Assembly (NCBI GenBank): GCA_963971405.1
Contig: OZ020484.1
Coordinates: 2,170,001 to 2,234,000 of the forward strand
DNA: 64,000 nt
Source: Psococerastis gibbosa
Taxonomy: Eukaryota > Arthropoda > Insecta > Psocodea > Psocidae
Direction: 5' to 3'
The translations under genes were made by a program, and so were the position numbers. The notes under the pieces were generated by a model. That model had not been told where the DNA came from. It did no database searches and saw nothing but the letters and a program-made list of their open reading frames with translations. This document shows, one piece after another, positions 10,313 through 21,376 of this stretch. Each line of letters opens with the position of its first letter. The stretch's first letter is position 1.

Positions 10313-13300
10313 ATGGCTGAATTATTGTTGAAAGATTCTACATTAGAACAAAAAGTTTTAAATGCTGCCAAGCGTATTTTAACAAATAAGAATTTCAGTG
10401 GAAAGTACATAGATCGCAGATTCATTGACGCAATATCTGACTATCGGTAAATATTCTATTCATTTTGCAACGTTATGTACCTATATACATATACATGTAT
10501 AAATATTCAATGCGTTGTCACGTAGGCTAAGCCCAACGCCAAAATGATCAGTTAAATCAGTTATATACATGCCATTTTCAACTGGGCGTCGTCATCAATT
10601 TCTGTCGCCTAAAAACAAAATAATAATAAATGAACAAAGAACACAATCACCGGATTCCCTTAATATATACAGTATCGGTCATAAATCCTGGAACAAACAC
10701 GTTTATGGGTTTTCATACAAAATTAGTTCACATATCAAACTGTACATGATATTGTAGTATCGTGGGTAGGTACCACACACTGTCACCAAAAGACTTTGAA
10801 ATTGGATCAGTGGTTTCAGGAGGATGAGCTGAAGACGGAAATGTCGTTGGCCATAATGGTTGGAACAAACCTATCACAACTCTTGCTCACGAATTTTCGC
10901 CTTCTTAAATAATAATTTAGTATGTAATTGTAAACATTGAGGTTTTAAAACTTGATGGAGGACAAACCGTTGACCATGGACATAAGAGGAAGAATTCTGG
11001 CCCCCTTCAAGTAGGGGAAGAAGCCTATTGACATTGGGTGGCAGGTAGAGGTCAATTTATAGAATTATCAAGCGAAATGTGTACTGATACCCCCCCCCCC
11101 CCCTAAGCATGTAAAAGTGCAGGCCGTCCTCGTAAAACGCCAGCGAAGTACAAAAGAAAGGTGTTTTCAGTGGTCGCGGGCATCCCTGTTGCGTATCGCG
11201 GAAAATTTTGGCTCAAGTTATTTATTTCTGGAGCCGAAGACACTAAGACTTCAGCTAACTGGAAATGACCTTAAGAGTTGCTGCCCTACAAAGAAGCCTT
11301 GTCCATCGAGGAAGAACATAACGGTTCGGCCGAAATTCGCATTTAACCATGGATCATTGTTGCCCGGATATTCGTCTTATCGTGTTTTTTACTAACAGGT
11401 CTTCCAACTGCCTTCATATCAACTGATCTATACAGATTGAAATTGATTCATCGCTGAAAACCACGAGATTCCAGTCGTTTTCAGTCCAATGGATATAGTT
11501 AAATGTGAATTTCGGCCGAGCCTTTATGTTCTTCCTCGATGGACAAGGCTTCTTTGTAGGGCAGCAACTCTTAACGTCATTTCCAGTTAGATGAAGTCTT
11601 AGTGTCTTAGCTGAATTTTTTTTGACTCCAGAAATTTTTAACTTGAGCCAAAATTTTCCGCGATACGCAACAGGGATGCCCGTGACCACTGAAAACACCT
11701 TTCTTTTGTACTTCACTGGCGTTTTACGAGGACGGCCTGCACTTTTACATGCTTGGGGGGGGGGGGGGGGGGGGTATCAGTACACATTTCGCTTGATAAT
11801 TCTATAAATTGACCTCTACCTGCCACCCAATGTCAATAGGCTTCTTCCCCTACTTGAAGGGGGCCAGAATTCTTCCTCTTATGTCCATGGTCAACGGTTT
11901 GTCCTCCATCAAGTTTTAAAACCTCAATGTTTACAATTACATACTAAATTATTATTTAAGAAGGCGAAAATTCGTGAGCAAGAGTTGTGATAGGTTTGTT
12001 CCAACCATTATGGCCAACGACATTTCCGTCTTCAGCTCATCCTCTTGAAACCACTGATCCAATTTCAAAGTCATTTGGTGACAGTGTGTGGTACCTACCC
12101 ACGATACTACAATATCATGTACAGTTTGATATGTGAACTAATTTTGTATAAAAAGCCATAAACGTGTTTGTTCCAGGATTTATGACCAATACTGTATATA
12201 TATATATACTCTTTGGTCTTTTATACCCACAATAGTTCTAATAGCCCTCTTTTGTAAGCGAAGAACCCGGAGGGAGTCAGTAGAGTTACCCCAACAGATA
12301 ATACCATATCGGATGTGACTTTCAAAAAGACCAAAGTACACAAGCCTTAGGGAACGATTGTCCATAAAAAATGAAATATTTCTAAGTAGGAAGTTTGTGG
12401 ATCCAAGCTTATGGCATAATGTGTTAATTTAGTTTTTCCAATTAAGGTGCTTGTCAAGCTCAACCCCTAAAAGACCAACCGAATCGCTCTCAGTCAGGGG
12501 AACATCATCCACCCTTAATAATGGGCTCCTTTCAACAGGCTAATCTGCACAAGTCTAGTAGGTACGGGTGCTGCAGAAATTAGGCATGCTCTAGGTACCA
12601 ATATGATAATTAGAAAATTACTATTTTATTAAATGTAATCTTATGAGAATGCGGGCATGGATTAGTGATGTGTAACTCCTCGTTTAGTGGACTCGCATGG
12701 GTGAATTACTCTTTTCGAAACATTGATTAAACCACATATGAATTATTGTCAGTCACTGTTTGTACATGCACCCGTCCACATCACAAACCATGTTCAAGTA
12801 CTCTTAAACGATGGAATGAAGGCGGCCCTAAATATTCGAGTAGCGAGGGATGACCCACGAACAATGTTACATGAGCAGATCGGAGTTATTCCACTATGGT
12901 TGATGAAATGTTCGTTCATGTCGTGATTCTGCTACACAAGATAAAACTGCGAGAATGTCCTAGCTATATGGTTGATAAGACTCGAAGAAGAAATGAAGTT
13001 GACTCATACAGTACACGCCGAGCTAGAGACTTATATTATGAGTTGTCAAATTCTGGAAGAGGAAGAAGATCAATCTTTAATGAATGGGTATCAAAATACA
13101 ATCAACTGAGTTGCGAACTAAATAAAAATCATAACCGAGGCTGCGAAATTTAGAGTTGCCCTGACGAAGAAGATAAAAAAAAGTTAAGAAGATGAGAAGT
13201 TGATGATGTTGATGAAATTAGCAGCTGCTGCTACCATGATCAACAATAACAACAGTCATTAGGATTTTTTTCATGATGTTTTGGTTTTAATGTAGCATAT

Positions 13301-15793
13301 TCGTGCCAACTTCTTTAATAATAATCTATGCCAATGTGTCTAAAAATATAGAAGATCATGGAAATGTCTTAAAAAATTTAGTACCGGTAGGATAATTTAT
13401 CATAATTTTTTATTAAGTGGACTTATCGTTTTTACTTATTGTACCTACTTACTAATGTTTTTGTTTTTTTAATTTTATTAAAGAATAATTGTTGCTGCTC
13501 GCTGCTGCACGTAATAGCCTTTTATTTTTTATGAGAAATTCTAAGCTCCGCTGGCATGTCTCATCCACATGGCAATTCATCACTAACTCAGCTTTTCTTA
13601 GCTCAATACTGACACAAAGACCCAAAAATATAGAACTTCGCCTACTGTATCGTATATTTAAATAAAATATATATATATATACTGTATATACACTATATAT
13701 ATTTTTGAAAAATATATAGTAGTTCAACATGAAATATGTAGTAGGATACTACTATATATTATATAGTAGGGTTGGCAACCCTACGTGTCAGTCATCATCG
13801 GAGCTTCAAAGGCGTTAAAGCTCTAGTAGTTTCAAAGCAACTGGCACCAAGTAACTTTCCAATGAAGACTTGTAATTTTCAGGGACGCCATATGCGTGGA
13901 CAAAAAAGAATTAGTACTTATAGAAGAACTGCATATCATCTGTAGTGCTTTGTCCGACTGCAATTCCATCTCATGGCCTGCTATTCGCAATGATAATAAA
14001 GAAACTATGATATTCACGCGGCTAAGCCCTGGCACTCCGTTTGGAACTCACATTTGGCAAGTGGATGGAGTCTATATACATAATGGTGAATTCAATTTTG
14101 ATATCAAACGGTTAAGGTGAGATTTACTTTATTGTACAAAATAAATAATATGAACAAGTCTTCTTCATACGCCTCCTCTATCGAAGATTGGCGATCATCA
14201 TGGCAATAGTAGTTATGATGATTATACAAGGGAATTGTAATGTAGTGGTTTTCCGTTTCCTTCTGCATCCTTATGCCGTTGAGTTCCTCCGCCTTCTGGG
14301 CCAGTTTCCCAACCCCAGGATAAAAGAGTGTCCTGCATAGAAAAGACTGTGTATTTCGCTTATTCCGGCTCAAAATTGGTCCCCTATCTGTTCAGTCACC
14401 ATTAAGCGCATCCATTTTCACACCGAGATTACAGAGTAAAGATTAGGGATTTTTTATTCTTCGCCTCTGAGACCGTAGGGTATTATTCAGAAGCTCAGCT
14501 ACTTTGAAGACATCATACATATCTGTAGGATCAATAAGGCTACGCTGAACGACAGGCGCACAAACAAGGACATTCGGGAAGAAATGTGATGAACGGACGT
14601 GGTGCAAATACTAAGAGGGAAGAGGCCCAGATGGTGGGGACATATGCTGAGGAGAGAGACATCAGCGCTGATACGCAGAGTGGAAGAGGTGGTGGTACCT
14701 GGAGCAAAGCTCACCCTGGAGAGAAAAATTATAAGCGACCTGCAAGACACCGGGCTCACAAGGGATGACGCTCAAGACAGTACCGTCTAGAAACGCCGCA
14801 GCTCTGTCGTCGACCCTCCATGAGGGAATGGCGCGGAAAAGTAAGTGAAGAGGTCAATCGGATACATTCATTAAATTAATTGTTTGTGAGAACTTATCTT
14901 TTTTTAAAGATGAAAAAATAAATAAATAAATAAAGACTCTTTGCTCTATTACGAATCCAATCCAGCAGAGGTAGGGCTATAAAGCACTCTCTTACTCTGA
15001 GCTAGGATGGCCCGTGGCCGCCTGCTTTACATGCCGTCCGAAGCATGAATGAAGAATGTGGAACTCGTACCAACAACCATTCGGGTGAAAGTCAGAGTCT
15101 ATACCACTTCTCTACAGAGTAGGGCTTGTACCAGAAAAAGTGCTGAATATTCAGAAATAGAAAGGAGAGAATGGAAGAGTCTCACATATCACACCCGGGG
15201 AACTGGAGCTAGTTGTTGATGATGATGGTGAATAATGGCGCCATCGCCAGTTGTTGCCATGGGCGTCACTTCAAATGATGTTCATAATCCATAAATATTT
15301 CAATTAGAAAATTAATTCATGTGAATATCTTTTCAGTTCCTATGCCGAACCTTCTGACAACCTCAATTGGAAGCAAGTCAGCAACGAAACAGTTGCTTTA
15401 CTACGAGAAACAGTAACATTGGAAAACGTTTCGGGGGCTTTCAAATACATCTTCTTCCTGATAGTCACGCTGCTCGAGGTGTCTGTCATATTGGTCAAAC
15501 TGTTTTTTGACTCCGTCAACATGATTCTTTTTCACTTCCCCCGAATTGTTGACTCATTGGCGCCAATATTTATCGCAATTATTGACGGGCTGACGAAATG
15601 TGTGGGAGGTTTATATTTGCTGATAACGATACTGTGGCGGGGACCTGCTGCACAGCCGCCTGCGTATGCACAATACCCTGCGCTACCTCCGAGTAGTAGT
15701 GGCAGATGGAACAATGCAACTTCGATGCAGAGAGGTTCCAAAACGAAGAGAAATGCGCAGGCTCGTGCTGAGTTCTTTGAGCAGTACAGATAA
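10313..15793 (+). CDS. Unrecognised three-exon membrane protein, 274 residues
   Basis: CDS = 10313-10446, 13883-14116 and 15337-15793. The borders are CG|GTAAAT, TTTTCAG|G, AAG|GTGAGA and TTTTCAG|T, and both junction phases agree, giving 274 codons plus TAA. Residues 1-45 are helical and basic (KVLNAAKRILTNKNFSGKYI). Residues ~46-122 are a soluble region with VLIEELHIICSAL and PFGTHIWQVDGVYIHNGEF. Residues ~125-150 are polar (ETVALLRETVTLENVSGAF). There are then two or three hydrophobic segments, ~152-171 (YIFFLIVTLLEVSVILVKLF), ~178-200 and ~205-222 (LYLLITILWRG), and a basic Pro/Ser-rich tail ending FFEQYR. I see no signal peptide. I do not recognise the family and propose no function. Introns carry a Tc1 dimer and LINE fragments. 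A good donor (CAG|GTAATT at 15821/15822) follows the stop, and an earlier one at 15663/15664 allows splicing in frame to 20009. Confidence 0.75.
10670..12194. mobile_element. Head-to-head dimer (large palindrome) of a Tc1-like transposon 5' half
   Basis: About 1.5 kb flanked by TA on both sides. The left end reads TA-CAGTATCGGTCATAAATC and the right end is its inverse, GATTTATGACCAATACTG-TA. The two arms (about 10670-11346 and 11508-12194) are inverted copies with few differences; even a poly-C run (11091-11102) has a matching poly-G (11755-11774). Both arms encode the same N-terminal to mid part of a Tc1-type transposase: GRPRKTPAKYKRKVFSVV, LRLHLTGNDVKSCCPTKKP, CPSRKNIKARPKFTFN. The minus-strand arm extends through WTENDWNLVVFSDES, which holds the first catalytic Asp. 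No DxDPKH or NPIE segment is present, so neither arm can make transposase. It sits in intron 1 of the gene at 10313. Confidence 0.8.
12180..12420 (-). pseudogene. Non-LTR retrotransposon RT C-terminal fragment
   Basis: The minus strand encodes FMDNRSLRLVYFGLFESHIRYG, GIICWGNSTDSLRVLRLQKRAIRTIVG and IKDQR, a typical post-RT thumb/connection motif (YF.lF.S...YG...WG......v..lQKraiR...g). It resembles the fragment at 26407-26943, so both come from related elements. It is truncated at the edge of the Tc1 dimer and lies in an intron. Confidence 0.7.
12723..13160 (+). pseudogene. Non-LTR retrotransposon ORF2 3' fragment
   Basis: The reading frame starts IKPHMNYCQSLFVHAP and continues through VLLNDGMKAALNIRVARDDPRTMLHEQIGVIPL. 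A frameshift near 12900 leads to KLRECPSYMVDKTRRRNEVDSYSTRRARD and ends at 13151-13153. This matches the general layout of LINE ORF2 C-termini (IRP...Y....w......lq..q.........R......l...lg.lpl). The frameshift shows it is dead. It lies in intron 1 of the gene at 10313. Confidence 0.65.
13640..13765. repeat. AT-rich microsatellite region
   Basis: Multiple (AT)n runs around 13662-13700 and further TATATAGTA units to 13765. Simple sequence in intron 1 of the gene at 10313. Confidence 0.7.
14145..14480. repeat. Family M dispersed repeat, copy 1
   Basis: Shares CTCTATCGAAGATTGG, CATCCTTATGCCGTTGA, GTTTCCCAACCCCAGGA and an AGAAGCTCAGCTAC block with 39165-39420 and 60005-60360. The minus strand has an 89-residue open frame (14104-14373), but the other copies do not keep it open. 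I cannot tell its class; a LINE untranslated region is possible. Confidence 0.6.
14520..14850 (+). pseudogene. Non-LTR retrotransposon ORF2 C-terminal fragment
   Basis: The plus strand encodes RPRWWGHMLRRETSALIRR, then TLERKIISDLQDTGL and TRDDAQDS, again the W-G-H-x-x-R ... L...GL...DA.d pattern seen in LINE ORF2 tails. Several frame changes are present and no catalytic region is preserved. It lies in intron 2 of the gene at 10313. Confidence 0.6.
14950..15110 (-). repeat. tRNA-related SINE-like repeat (family D), diverged copy
   Basis: Related to 58500-58670 and 56680-56850 through GGCTATAAAGC.CTCTCTTAC, GCTTTACATGCC.TCCGAAGCATG and CATTCGGGTGAAAGTC. The reverse strand carries a degenerate tRNA-like head. 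Confidence 0.55.
15130..15235 (+). repeat. Dispersed fragment also present at 2020-2130
   Basis: The shared block includes GAGTCTCACATATCACACCCGG and GGAGCTAG. The counterpart at 2070-2110 reads GAGGCTCACATATCACACCCGGGC. Probably the 3' end of a LINE ORF; too short to classify. Confidence 0.4.
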
Positions 15794-16134
15794 GAAATGC
15801 TGTTAGCTGCGTTGACTTCAGGTAATTTTAAATTTCATGTGTTACGTATACTCACTTTATTTTTGAGAACCAATGGACGATTTCTCTAATTCTTTACACA
15901 ACCACAGCCATGAATTTTGGAAGCACAGTGCTTCCTATCGGTACTCGACTTGCAGCAAACTGCAGTCAGACCAATCTGAAAGCATTGTCCTTACAATATA
16001 CTGATATGTTCGATGGCCTCAATGACCGTGTACTTGATAGATCACATGATATTTATTGCCAGTAACATATCCGACTTGTCACACTTGCTGGTCTGACGGG
16101 TCTTGGTAATTGTGTAAGGCGGTTATTGAGTTGC

Positions 16135-16300
16135 TGGTGAAAGCCGTAGTGTAGTGGATAGCAACCTGGACTTTCGGAAAGGAAGTCACAGGTCCCGTTC
16201 CGCCGCCTGTTCACCTCTGTCTAATTAGACATAATGAAGCCAAGTGGTTCGGAATTCAATATAATCAGGAGGTCCACTCATTCGTACACAGCAAGTTTAA
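16135..16300 (+). repeat. tRNA-derived SINE-like element (family E), copy 1
   Basis: The head reads GCCGTAGTGTAGTGGATAGC, which resembles a Pol III A box, and is followed after about 35 bp by CAGGTCCCGTTCC, a B-box-like block. The tail (TTCGGAATTCAATATAATC, AGGAGGTCCAC) recurs at 50035-50065 in a second copy. Confidence 0.6.
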
Positions 16301-17250
16301 TGCGAACGCTTTCAGCCCAAGCAAAAATCGTGCGAACGACCGAGATTGGGTTGTGTACGAATTGAGAATCTCTTGACACCCTGAAAGGGGTACTACCAAG
16401 GTAGATTAAAGAGTACATTACGCTACCACAGGGTACCTGAGCCAAACAGCCAACTTGTCTTATTTGCTACGTCCTGTTGGTTTGAACTGCCTTCCTAGAC
16501 GTTCTCGACTAACAAAAGTCGAATCAAAGAGCTTTCCTCCATGTTTAATGGCAAAATGCACGAGCATTGACTAGGTCCTAGAGGTAACTAATTAATTTTT
16601 TAGCACTGCGCTGATTGTAGGGGGGGGGGGTGATGACGTGGGAAACTCTCCAATAGAGTGAATAACCTGCTATGAGCAAAGAAACTATAGCCTTCACGAA
16701 AATAGGCCATTAGTAATCAATATTAATTACAGTATTAATGGCCAGTTGTAGTAGAAAAAAAGTATAGGCTATATATATATAAATCCCCAATCTGTACTAA
16801 AACAAACATTTCCCAATATTCACAGACGTGCGACAAATTGGAAATATGCGACAAAGAAGTGTCTAGTTGAACTTTGATTTTAATGCTCAACATTTTAGTT
16901 TAGTGCTTCAGTTTTTGTGAGGGCAATAAGCTGAAAGTTTTAATTATGGAAATGTAAGTTAAAATTTTTTGCTTAAATTCTACATTGCAGCTGCTTAGCT
17001 TCTGTCTTCTTCTTCTTCCCTCTTAGTGTGGGAGGGGGAGGTTGGGGGTGCCATCTATTGAGCTCTGCCATCGTTTTTCCCCTTTTCCCAGTCAGTTTTT
17101 ATTTTCTTTCTTTGAGTGTCGTCCTCATTCTGCCGATGGGTGTCCTTCCTACCTGTGTTTTTTCTTCTCCCATTTTTTGGACGTGCCGAACCATTGTAGC
17201 AGCTAGGTCTCCAGTATTTTTTCTACTGATTCGAATCGTCCCTCAAAGGT

Positions 17251-17432
17251 CTTCGATGGCACAGTGGTAGCTTGCTCGTACTTGTGCGAGTCTCTACAAA
17301 TTATGCGATCGGTGACCTGTCGTAACTCAACGAAGGTATTACCTACAGAGGCGACTGAAGAGGTTATTCGGATACATTCATTGAATTGTTTGTCTGCGAA
17401 CAATAATTTTTTAATTTAAAAATAAAATGTAA
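17251..17432 (+). repeat. tRNA-derived SINE-like element (family C), copy 1
   Basis: The head TGGCACAGTGGTAGC fits a Pol III A box. The body (TGCGAGTCTCTAC, TATGCGATCGG.GACCTGTCG, AGAGGCGACTG, CGGATACATTCATT) is shared with 25485-25645 and 55150-55295. A tail-only fragment is at 14845-14920. It ends in an A/T-rich tail. Confidence 0.7.
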
Positions 17433-18254
17433 TTATCATCATTTTCATACACTTAACGCCACCGGTCACCCGGTGACACCAATGAACTTTTTCCACTCCC
17501 GTCCAGTACAGTACGTTTTCCAGTCTGTGCTTTCTCTCAGTGAATTACTCTCCTTTCTGTCGTGTGCCTTTCACTTCATTCTCCTAACTTTACTCGTCTG
17601 TCTTCTGTATATGACTGTGACCCCACCCCAACACTTCCCATTGAAAAATTTCTCTTTTTTTTGTCTCATTTTGCGTTTTCTACTATAATTTTATTTATAT
17701 TTATTTTTAACTGAATTTCTGACGCTTGCACCCTGCTGTTGTCGCTTTTGTAGATAAGTTTGTGCCGGGTTCTAACACATACAACAGAAATAATAACTAA
17801 TAAATTGCTCCTTTCAGCAGCGAGTATTTATTTTAGATCAATAATAATTAAAGTACTCCTAAGTAAAGCATGAGACGATATTGGTCAGGAGAATATGAAT
17901 CACTAGGCATACTATGATAAGATAAGAGGCCACAAATGTGTGGAGTTTGTAACAGCGGCTATCGGGGTATGCCTATTAGGCCTAATTCAGTGCCGGATTA
18001 TCCCATGGGCACTTGGGGCACAGGCCCCCATAAAAATTCCGGCCCCCACAAACATGATTTAAAAAAAAAAATTAAAGGTTGAAAATAATGTTCAAAGAAA
18101 GTTTTGAAATAGGCGGGAAATTAAACGTTTTTTTGCTGCTATGTTGGTAGATAGAGAGTTTGCACCCACGGGCCACGGCTGGCGCCCTGGCGGCCTCCAC
18201 ATATCTTCTCGTGCCCACGGCCCACTTTCCACAGAGGTTAATCCGGCACTGACC

Positions 18255-18965
18255 TAATTAATGGTCAACGTGATCATGTGAGCTATTCCAGTCACCAGGG
18301 TGTTAAATATGAGCCTTCTCCACACTCCACTCCTTCCTGTCTCTCCACACCGACTGACCATTCGGCACTTTGTCCGGTTCCAGTCCAGCCCCTGAGAGAT
18401 CGTCTTCCATATGGGTACTGTATCTCTTTGTATCATCACCAACAATCAGATCCAGCTACTGGGTGTGATTTGTGAGCCACCTCCACTCCGTTCTTACTTT
18501 TGCTGGCTTTATAGTCCATTAGGAACCTTGGTCGCTACAATCACACCGCAATTCTGCTCCTGTTACGGAAGTTACACATCCGGAGGTCGTCACTTATGTC
18601 GTACATCCACCTCTTCCTCAATCTTCGCATGGATCATCCGCCATCTGGATTATTGTTCTTTAAACACGGCCCAGCCATATCAGTCTCCTTGCTTTTATGT
18701 CTCCCCTCCTTCCGCTTATGATCATTCAACACTTCCGCTGGTACGAGTCCCTCCCTCTCTTCTGAGATTGTCGTCAGTATGGTTTCTATATCTCTTCCTT
18801 GGTCTCCCTCCAGCCGCCTCTTTTTACGTGTCCGAACTGTTGTTCAACCCCGTACTCTCTTTTCCTGACTTCATTTCTAATTTCATCCCTTCTTGTCCTC
18901 TGATGTGCTGTTCTTATGAAGTCTTAACTAATCAATTAGAAGTGTTCCTCTACATTTCAATATAG
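18255..18965 (-). repeat. Pyrimidine-rich dispersed repeat (family P)
   Basis: A long C/T-biased block. Segments such as GTGTGATTTGTGAGCC and CGGTTCCAGTCCA have counterparts at 46360-46430 (GTGTGATTTATGAGCC, CGGTTCCAGTTCCA). A 184-codon open frame on plus is likely a by-product of base bias. Nature unknown; possibly LINE-derived. Confidence 0.4.
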
Positions 18966-20008
18966 CTTACAGAACGCTGTCACGAACGCCGGGCACTCCA
19001 CCCTATCAATTTTTTATGCTAATAAATTTACATAACTGTGGGAACTCAGCATATAGGATTTTTTGGTGGGGGTTTAAAAAAGAACTTGTTTTGTATTGCT
19101 TGATATATTATGTCGAAGAACTCATATTTTCTAGTGCTTGGTTAAAAATTTTGGGCGAGGGCCAGGCCCACCTTGGATCCGCCCTTGCCGACCTAGGTTT
19201 GTGACGGCTGCTCAAAATGTAGGGTAGAGTAAAAACTTCTTCTTTCTACGAATGCCTCAACGTTAGCCTTACTATCGATGTATATCCTGAGTGAAATGTA
19301 ACTCGTGGGCTCTTGAAAGCTGGATTGATATCTTTTGAGTGACTCAAGAGCTGAGTAATATAAAATATTAGGAGGTGTAAGACGTTAACTGTTCAACGCG
19401 GTCAAGAGCTGCCTGTTACTGACAAAACCCGATATCTGGTTAGATTAGCAGGGTAACATAATATAGGCGGTACATGTTACAAGCACATTGGACTCGTTAA
19501 GAATTTGAGCTCTACAGTTTTATAGAATTTATTTTATTGTTTAAATCATTGGTGAAGTTACTCTTCTATCATGTGGTCACAAGAACGCATATATTTTTAT
19601 CAGATCCGTTTTTTTCTCTATCTATTATTATTTACGAATTAAGTTAATTTACTGTGGCATTAACAACTGTGGACCCATGGGCGTAGCTAGGATTGGATCC
19701 AGAACTAGAGGGGTTTATTTGAATTTTTTTTAAATATAAACATTAAAATCGTATTCATTATATCTAGTTTAAATTCCCCGCACTTTTTTATATTGTGTAC
19801 CTAAATTCATCAAAGAACCCCCAATGTTAACTCGTCAAAACTTTATGAGGGGGAGGATGTGTCCCCTCCACCTCTCTGGCTATGCCCAAGGTCCTAACGG
19901 TCTTAGTGACTGCCATGTAACGTGCATCGAAATGTTGGCGAACATGCAGGGTTGTCTGTTATTAACGTTACGAAAAGAAGTCATTCGTTATTTTTTCTGT
20001 TCTTCCAG

Positions 20009-20360
20009 ATTAAATCACATTGGCTTTGGGGAAATGATCTTCAATTTACCAGCCGCTTTTGCAAATTTTTTATATGAGAACATAAATGCGTACAATGTTT
20101 ATGCACTCCTACTCCTGCCATTGATGCACAAAGTGTTCATGGCAACTGTAAATTCGTGGAGGATTTTTCGGGAGGTTGAATTTGATGTACGGATGGGCAG
20201 ACCACTCGGTCCCGATGGAATTTCAAGTGCGCAATTGGACCATCTGAGAGAAGAAGATGAAGAATTGCGGAAATGGATGCGGCTTGTTCTGATTTTCACG
20301 GCCATCCAATTCTGCTACTTTTGTGTCTCTGGTCTCGCATCATGGTTTACGAGTACCTAA
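20009..20360 (+). CDS. Candidate terminal exon of a membrane protein (possibly alternative end of the 10313 gene)
   Basis: The acceptor TTTTTTCTGTTCTTCCAG is followed by an open frame of about 117 codons ending in TAA at 20358-20360. The peptide includes IGFGEMIFNLPAAFANFLYE, a hydrophobic stretch YNVYALLLLPLMHKVFM, an acidic linker DHLREEDEELRK and a C-terminal hydrophobic segment LVLIFTAIQFCYFCVSGLAS. The entry phase (2 bases carried in) equals the phase left by an internal donor at 15663/15664 (CCTGC|GTATGC) in exon 3 of the upstream gene, so the two can be joined in frame after the last upstream membrane segment. It could instead be the end of an independent gene whose 5' exons I cannot see. 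Function unknown. Confidence 0.55.
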
Positions 20361-21376
20361 ATGTTTCCTTCTTAATCATTAATTCATTGTGAACCAATAT
20401 TTCGATACGGTACCGCCATTAAAGCTAGAATACAATTACTGGGACGCACCTGGTGAAGTGCTATTTTTTAGGTTAAGAGCCAGGCCAAGTTATCTAAAAC
20501 GCAGCCATATATTTTGAAAAACCCTGTGACCTATATGAACTTGGCCCTCATCCCTATCTCATAACTTTAATTTGCCAAAGAACTTGGCAAAATTTCAGAT
20601 CTCATTACTTTGAATGGCTAAACCTTTTGCAAGATCGGTGTTAGGAACTTGGCTTGTTTTTACACGAAGTGTTTTGGTTGGGATTTTTCCTTCTTAACAT
20701 ACTATCTGTCTTTTTTTCACCATTATCTGTTTGCCTGATGTGATACGTGAGTCTCCTCCAGTCTCTCCACTTCTCCTGCAGCCTGATCATGGCGATTATA
20801 ATGCCGGTATTTATTTAATACCAGGGGATTAAATAAATACCGGTATTATAATCGCCGTGATCAGGCTGCTGCTACGTTATTGTAAATCTGTGTAGGCTAA
20901 GTGTTGTTACTATCGTAATATTTAACAGCTATTTTGTAATATATTAAATCACATGCTTAACGCTAATATGGTGAAAGGGGTACTAGTATTTAATAGACTG
21001 TATAAGATATTCGGGGGTAAGGGCTGCAATGTTTTTCTATATTAAGGTATTACTTATACTATAAACGTTTTTCATTTTATAGCGAATGTCAACATTACCG
21101 TACCTATATATTGATTTTTAACTCTAGTCTTGTCGCTTTTAAGTCTTTAAGTCTTATTAATGGTCGATTAAGGAAGGTTCCGGGGTTAGGCCTACATAAG
21201 CCTGGATAAGACACAACCACAGATGAGAAAATCCGTATATGTGAAAAAATAAAATTACATGTGAAATTTCTAACCTTGAGGAATTGGTAAATTAAATAGA
21301 ACGGATGTTCCTAAGCAGCGATATAAAATATACTACAATATCGTAGTAGCCTATTTATTACAAACGGTACCACAAG
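20361..21376. other. Gene-free stretch
   Basis: Contains the hairpin at 20777-20872 and AT-rich sequence; no coding exon seen. Confidence 0.4.
20777..20872. repeat. Hairpin element, family B
   Basis: The inverted arms match almost perfectly: CAGCCTGATCATGGCGATTA then TAATGCCGGTATTTATTTAA on the left, against TTAAATAAATACCGGTATTA then TAATCGCCGTGATCAGGCTG on the right. A spacer of under 20 bp separates them. Relatives occur at 38288-38392, 38455-38520 and 54285-54520. Confidence 0.75.

Larger units (their letters stand above)
15822..20008. other. Gene-free stretch between two possible exons
   Basis: Holds a SINE-like element (16135-16300), a second SINE-like element (17251-17432), a pyrimidine-rich dispersed repeat (18255-18960) and poly-G (16621-16630). 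The long open frame at 18411-18965 is pyrimidine-rich and shares sequence with 46330-46760, so I read it as repeat rather than gene. If the exon at 20009 is spliced to the gene at 10313, this is an intron. Confidence 0.5.

Noticed and set aside
18411..18965. 184-codon open frame
   Set aside because: C/T-biased composition, no recognisable domain, and shared sequence with 46330-46760; better explained as a repeat.
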